The position numbers and the translations under genes are program-made. Positions 5,849 through 7,384 of a stretch of DNA of 7,384 nt are shown piece by piece; position 1 is the first letter of the stretch; each line of letters begins with the position of its first letter. The notes under the pieces are model-generated. The model ran no database searches. It worked only from the letters and a program-made list of their open reading frames with translations, and was not told the origin of the DNA. Location: positions 1-7,384 of the forward strand of contig JBNJGU010000153.1 of assembly GCA_051747985.1 (NCBI GenBank), in the 5' to 3' direction. The DNA comes from PWQG01 sp051747985 (GTDB lineage Bacteria > Pseudomonadota > Gammaproteobacteria > Pseudomonadales > Pseudohongiellaceae).

Positions 5849-6268
5849 TCAACGGACCACGAAAATCGATACGTCGGAGTGTCGTACCAGCCAGGCGGCA
5901 TTGGAGCCGATCAGGTGCAGCCGGTCGGATACGCCCGGCACATGCGACGCCATGACCACCAGGTCGGCGCCGGTCTGCCGCAGGCCTTCCAGCAGCTTGT
6001 GATCAAGTTCCGCCGGCACATCCACGCTGGACAGTGTCAGGCTTTCGGTCTCGATGCCATGGCGTTCACCCTGTTTGCGGGCAAAGTCCCGCATGGCCTT
6101 TTCGAACTGTTCCGGATTGGCTGCCACCTCGTTCGGTGCACGACCCGCCACGGCCACATAACACACCGGCACCGAATAGCTGGTGGCCAGCTCGGCGGCC
6201 CCGTGCAGGGCCTTTTCCATGTTGTCGACGTGTTCCAGGTCCACGGGAACCATGATTTTTCGGTACAT
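5849..6268 (-). CDS. Universal stress protein, UspF/UspG-like
   Basis: This single-domain Usp has 139 residues. It starts MYRKIMVPVDL with the usual first strand and D10, and ends in the nucleotide-binding loop and last strand: ASHVPGVSDRLHLIGSNAAW (107-126), then LVRHSDVSIFVVR. The loop resembles the ASHRP...LLGSNAA form of E. coli UspF more than the GxxG(x9)G[ST] form of other ATP-binding Usps. ATP binding is therefore plausible but not certain. ATG 6268 shares one base with the stop of the upstream transporter (TGATG), and GAGG (6279-6276) lies seven bases before it, so translation is probably coupled to the transporter. Known Usps linked to transporters, such as TeaD with the TeaABC ectoine TRAP system of Halomonas, modulate uptake. 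A comparable role here is inference from position. Confidence 0.92.
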   Translation of the reverse strand: MYRKIMVPVDLEHVDNMEKALHGAAELATSYSVPVCYVAVAGRAPNEVAANPEQFEKAMRDFARKQGERHGIETESLTLSSVDVPAELDHKLLEGLRQTGADLVVMASHVPGVSDRLHLIGSNAAWLVRHSDVSIFVVR

Positions 6269-7384
6269 CAGCCAGCCTCGCTCTGTGGTTCCAGTACTTC
6301 GTTCAGTTGCAGGAGTATGCGTTCGTGATGCAGCCCCCTGGCGAGACTGACGCACATGGCCAGCAGCACCAGTGTGAAGGGCAGGCCAGTACTGACCGCG
6401 GCGGCCTGCAGCGCCTGCAGTGCGGCGCTGCCTCCGACGGTCAGCAGCACGGCGGCGATCACGCCCTGGGTGGAGGCCCAGAACACCCGCTGGGTCACGG
6501 GCGCGGTGGTCTTGCCCCCGGCGGTGATGCTGTCGATGACCAGAGAACCGGAGTCCGATGAGGTCACGAAGAACACCAGTACCAGGCAGATGCCCAGGAA
6601 CGAGGTGATGCCGCTGAGGGGCAACTCGGTCAGCATCTGGAACAGCGCCAGTGACTCATCCGTGATGCCCTCCGCCAGCGCACCGACACCGTCGGCTGCC
6701 TGATCGATACCGGAACCACCAAAGGCACTCATCCAGATGATGGTGACCACCGTGGGTACGATCAGCACCGCGGTCAGGAACTGTCGTACCGTGCGGCCGC
6801 GAGAGACCCGGGCGATGAACATGCCCACAAAGGGTGACCAGGAAATCCACCAGGCCCAGAAGAAGATGGTCCAGTTGTGATAGAAGGTTTCGTCCGTGCG
6901 GCCCACCGGATTGCTCAGCGGAAGAATGTTCTCCGCGTAGCCGGCGATGGTGGTGCCGACATTGCCCAGAAAAGCGGTCAGCGAACTGGCCAGGATCACG
7001 AAAAACAGCAGAAGGAACGCGAACACCATATTGATGTTGCTGAGCAGCTTGACCCCGCCATCGATGCCGCGCACCACGGATATCAACGCCAGTCCGGTAA
7101 CACTGATGATGATCAGTACCTGGGTCAACAGGCCGCCACTGATGTTGAACAGGAAGGACAGGCCGCCCGCGGCCTGCTGCGCCCCCAGGCCCAGCGAGGT
7201 GGCCAGACCGAATATGGTGGCCAGCACCGCCACCGTGTCGATCACGTCGCCCATGCGCCCCCATACCCGCTCTCCCAGCAGAGGATAGAACGTGGAGCGG
7301 ATGGTCAGTGGCAGACCCTTGTTGTAGGTGAAAAACGCCAGTGACAGTGCGACCACGCCATAGATGGCCCAGGGATGCAGCCCC
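6268..7384 (-). CDS. BCCT-family betaine/carnitine/choline transporter, C-terminal part (5' truncated by window edge)
   Basis: These are the last 371 codons of an inner-membrane secondary transporter for quaternary ammonium compounds, usually glycine betaine, choline or carnitine taken up as osmoprotectants or nutrients. The frame is open to the window edge, beginning GLHPWAIYG. Family hallmarks are KGLPLTIRSTFYPLLGERVWG after the edge, the TSLGLGAQQ segment, the BCCT signature NWTIFFWAWW (encoded at 6876-6847) continuing ISWSPFVGMFIARVSRGRTVRQF, and FVTSSDSGSLVIDSITAGG. Many hydrophobic helices are evident. After the last helix only about 25 residues remain, so it lacks the long cytoplasmic tail of E. 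coli BetT. The substrate cannot be told from this part. The stop overlaps the start of the universal stress protein by one base, so the two form one transcription and translation unit. Confidence 0.95.
   Translation of the reverse strand, partial: GLHPWAIYGVVALSLAFFTYNKGLPLTIRSTFYPLLGERVWGRMGDVIDTVAVLATIFGLATSLGLGAQQAAGGLSFLFNISGGLLTQVLIIISVTGLALISVVRGIDGGVKLLSNINMVFAFLLLFFVILASSLTAFLGNVGTTIAGYAENILPLSNPVGRTDETFYHNWTIFFWAWWISWSPFVGMFIARVSRGRTVRQFLTAVLIVPTVVTIIWMSAFGGSGIDQAADGVGALAEGITDESLALFQMLTELPLSGITSFLGICLVLVFFVTSSDSGSLVIDSITAGGKTTAPVTQRVFWASTQGVIAAVLLTVGGSAALQALQAAAVSTGLPFTLVLLAMCVSLARGLHHERILLQLNEVLEPQSEAG

Noticed and set aside
5603..6328. Open frame of 241 codons on the plus strand across the uspA region
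   Set aside because: It runs antisense to the stress protein and the start of an exported protein, and its translation has no recognisable features.

Overview
The window reads as an ordinary, tightly packed chromosomal segment from a GC-rich gammaproteobacterium. The evidence is the ileS-fkpB-ispH gene order, the close match of FkpB and IspH motifs to the E. coli proteins, and strong AGGAGG-type ribosome-binding sites. A BCCT-type osmolyte transporter fits a marine or salt-exposed lifestyle, but that is inference. No mobile element, tRNA, rRNA or CRISPR array was seen.

Plus strand, 1-3777: one continuous run of six co-directional genes with gaps of 0-11 bases or short overlaps. The order is ileS (3' end only), fkpB, ispH, a TetR-family regulator, a thioredoxin-like redoxin with a CNHC motif, and a 60-residue lipoprotein. 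The first three are housekeeping genes for tRNA charging, a peptidyl-prolyl isomerase and the last step of the MEP isoprenoid pathway. The other three look like an accessory tail read through from the housekeeping genes. lspA, which lies between ileS and fkpB in E. coli, is absent here: ileS and fkpB overlap.

Minus strand, 7384-3832, read right to left: the C-terminal two thirds of a BCCT transporter, a UspF/UspG-like universal stress protein whose start overlaps the transporter stop by one base, a 137-base regulatory gap, then two paralogous exported proteins of unknown function. Both exported proteins carry a PDLxG[VL]W motif, a GxSRGxW[ED]DDTLV motif and an equivalent pair of cysteines. 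The gap contains a candidate extended -10 promoter, two short palindromes and a possible 20-codon leader ORF that ends inside the ribosome-binding site of the first exported protein.

The two strands converge at 3778-3831, where no convincing terminator is visible. The most interesting points are the uncharacterised paralog pair with its leader, the regulator-redoxin-lipoprotein tail on the ispH operon, the missing lspA, and the transporter-stress protein coupling.
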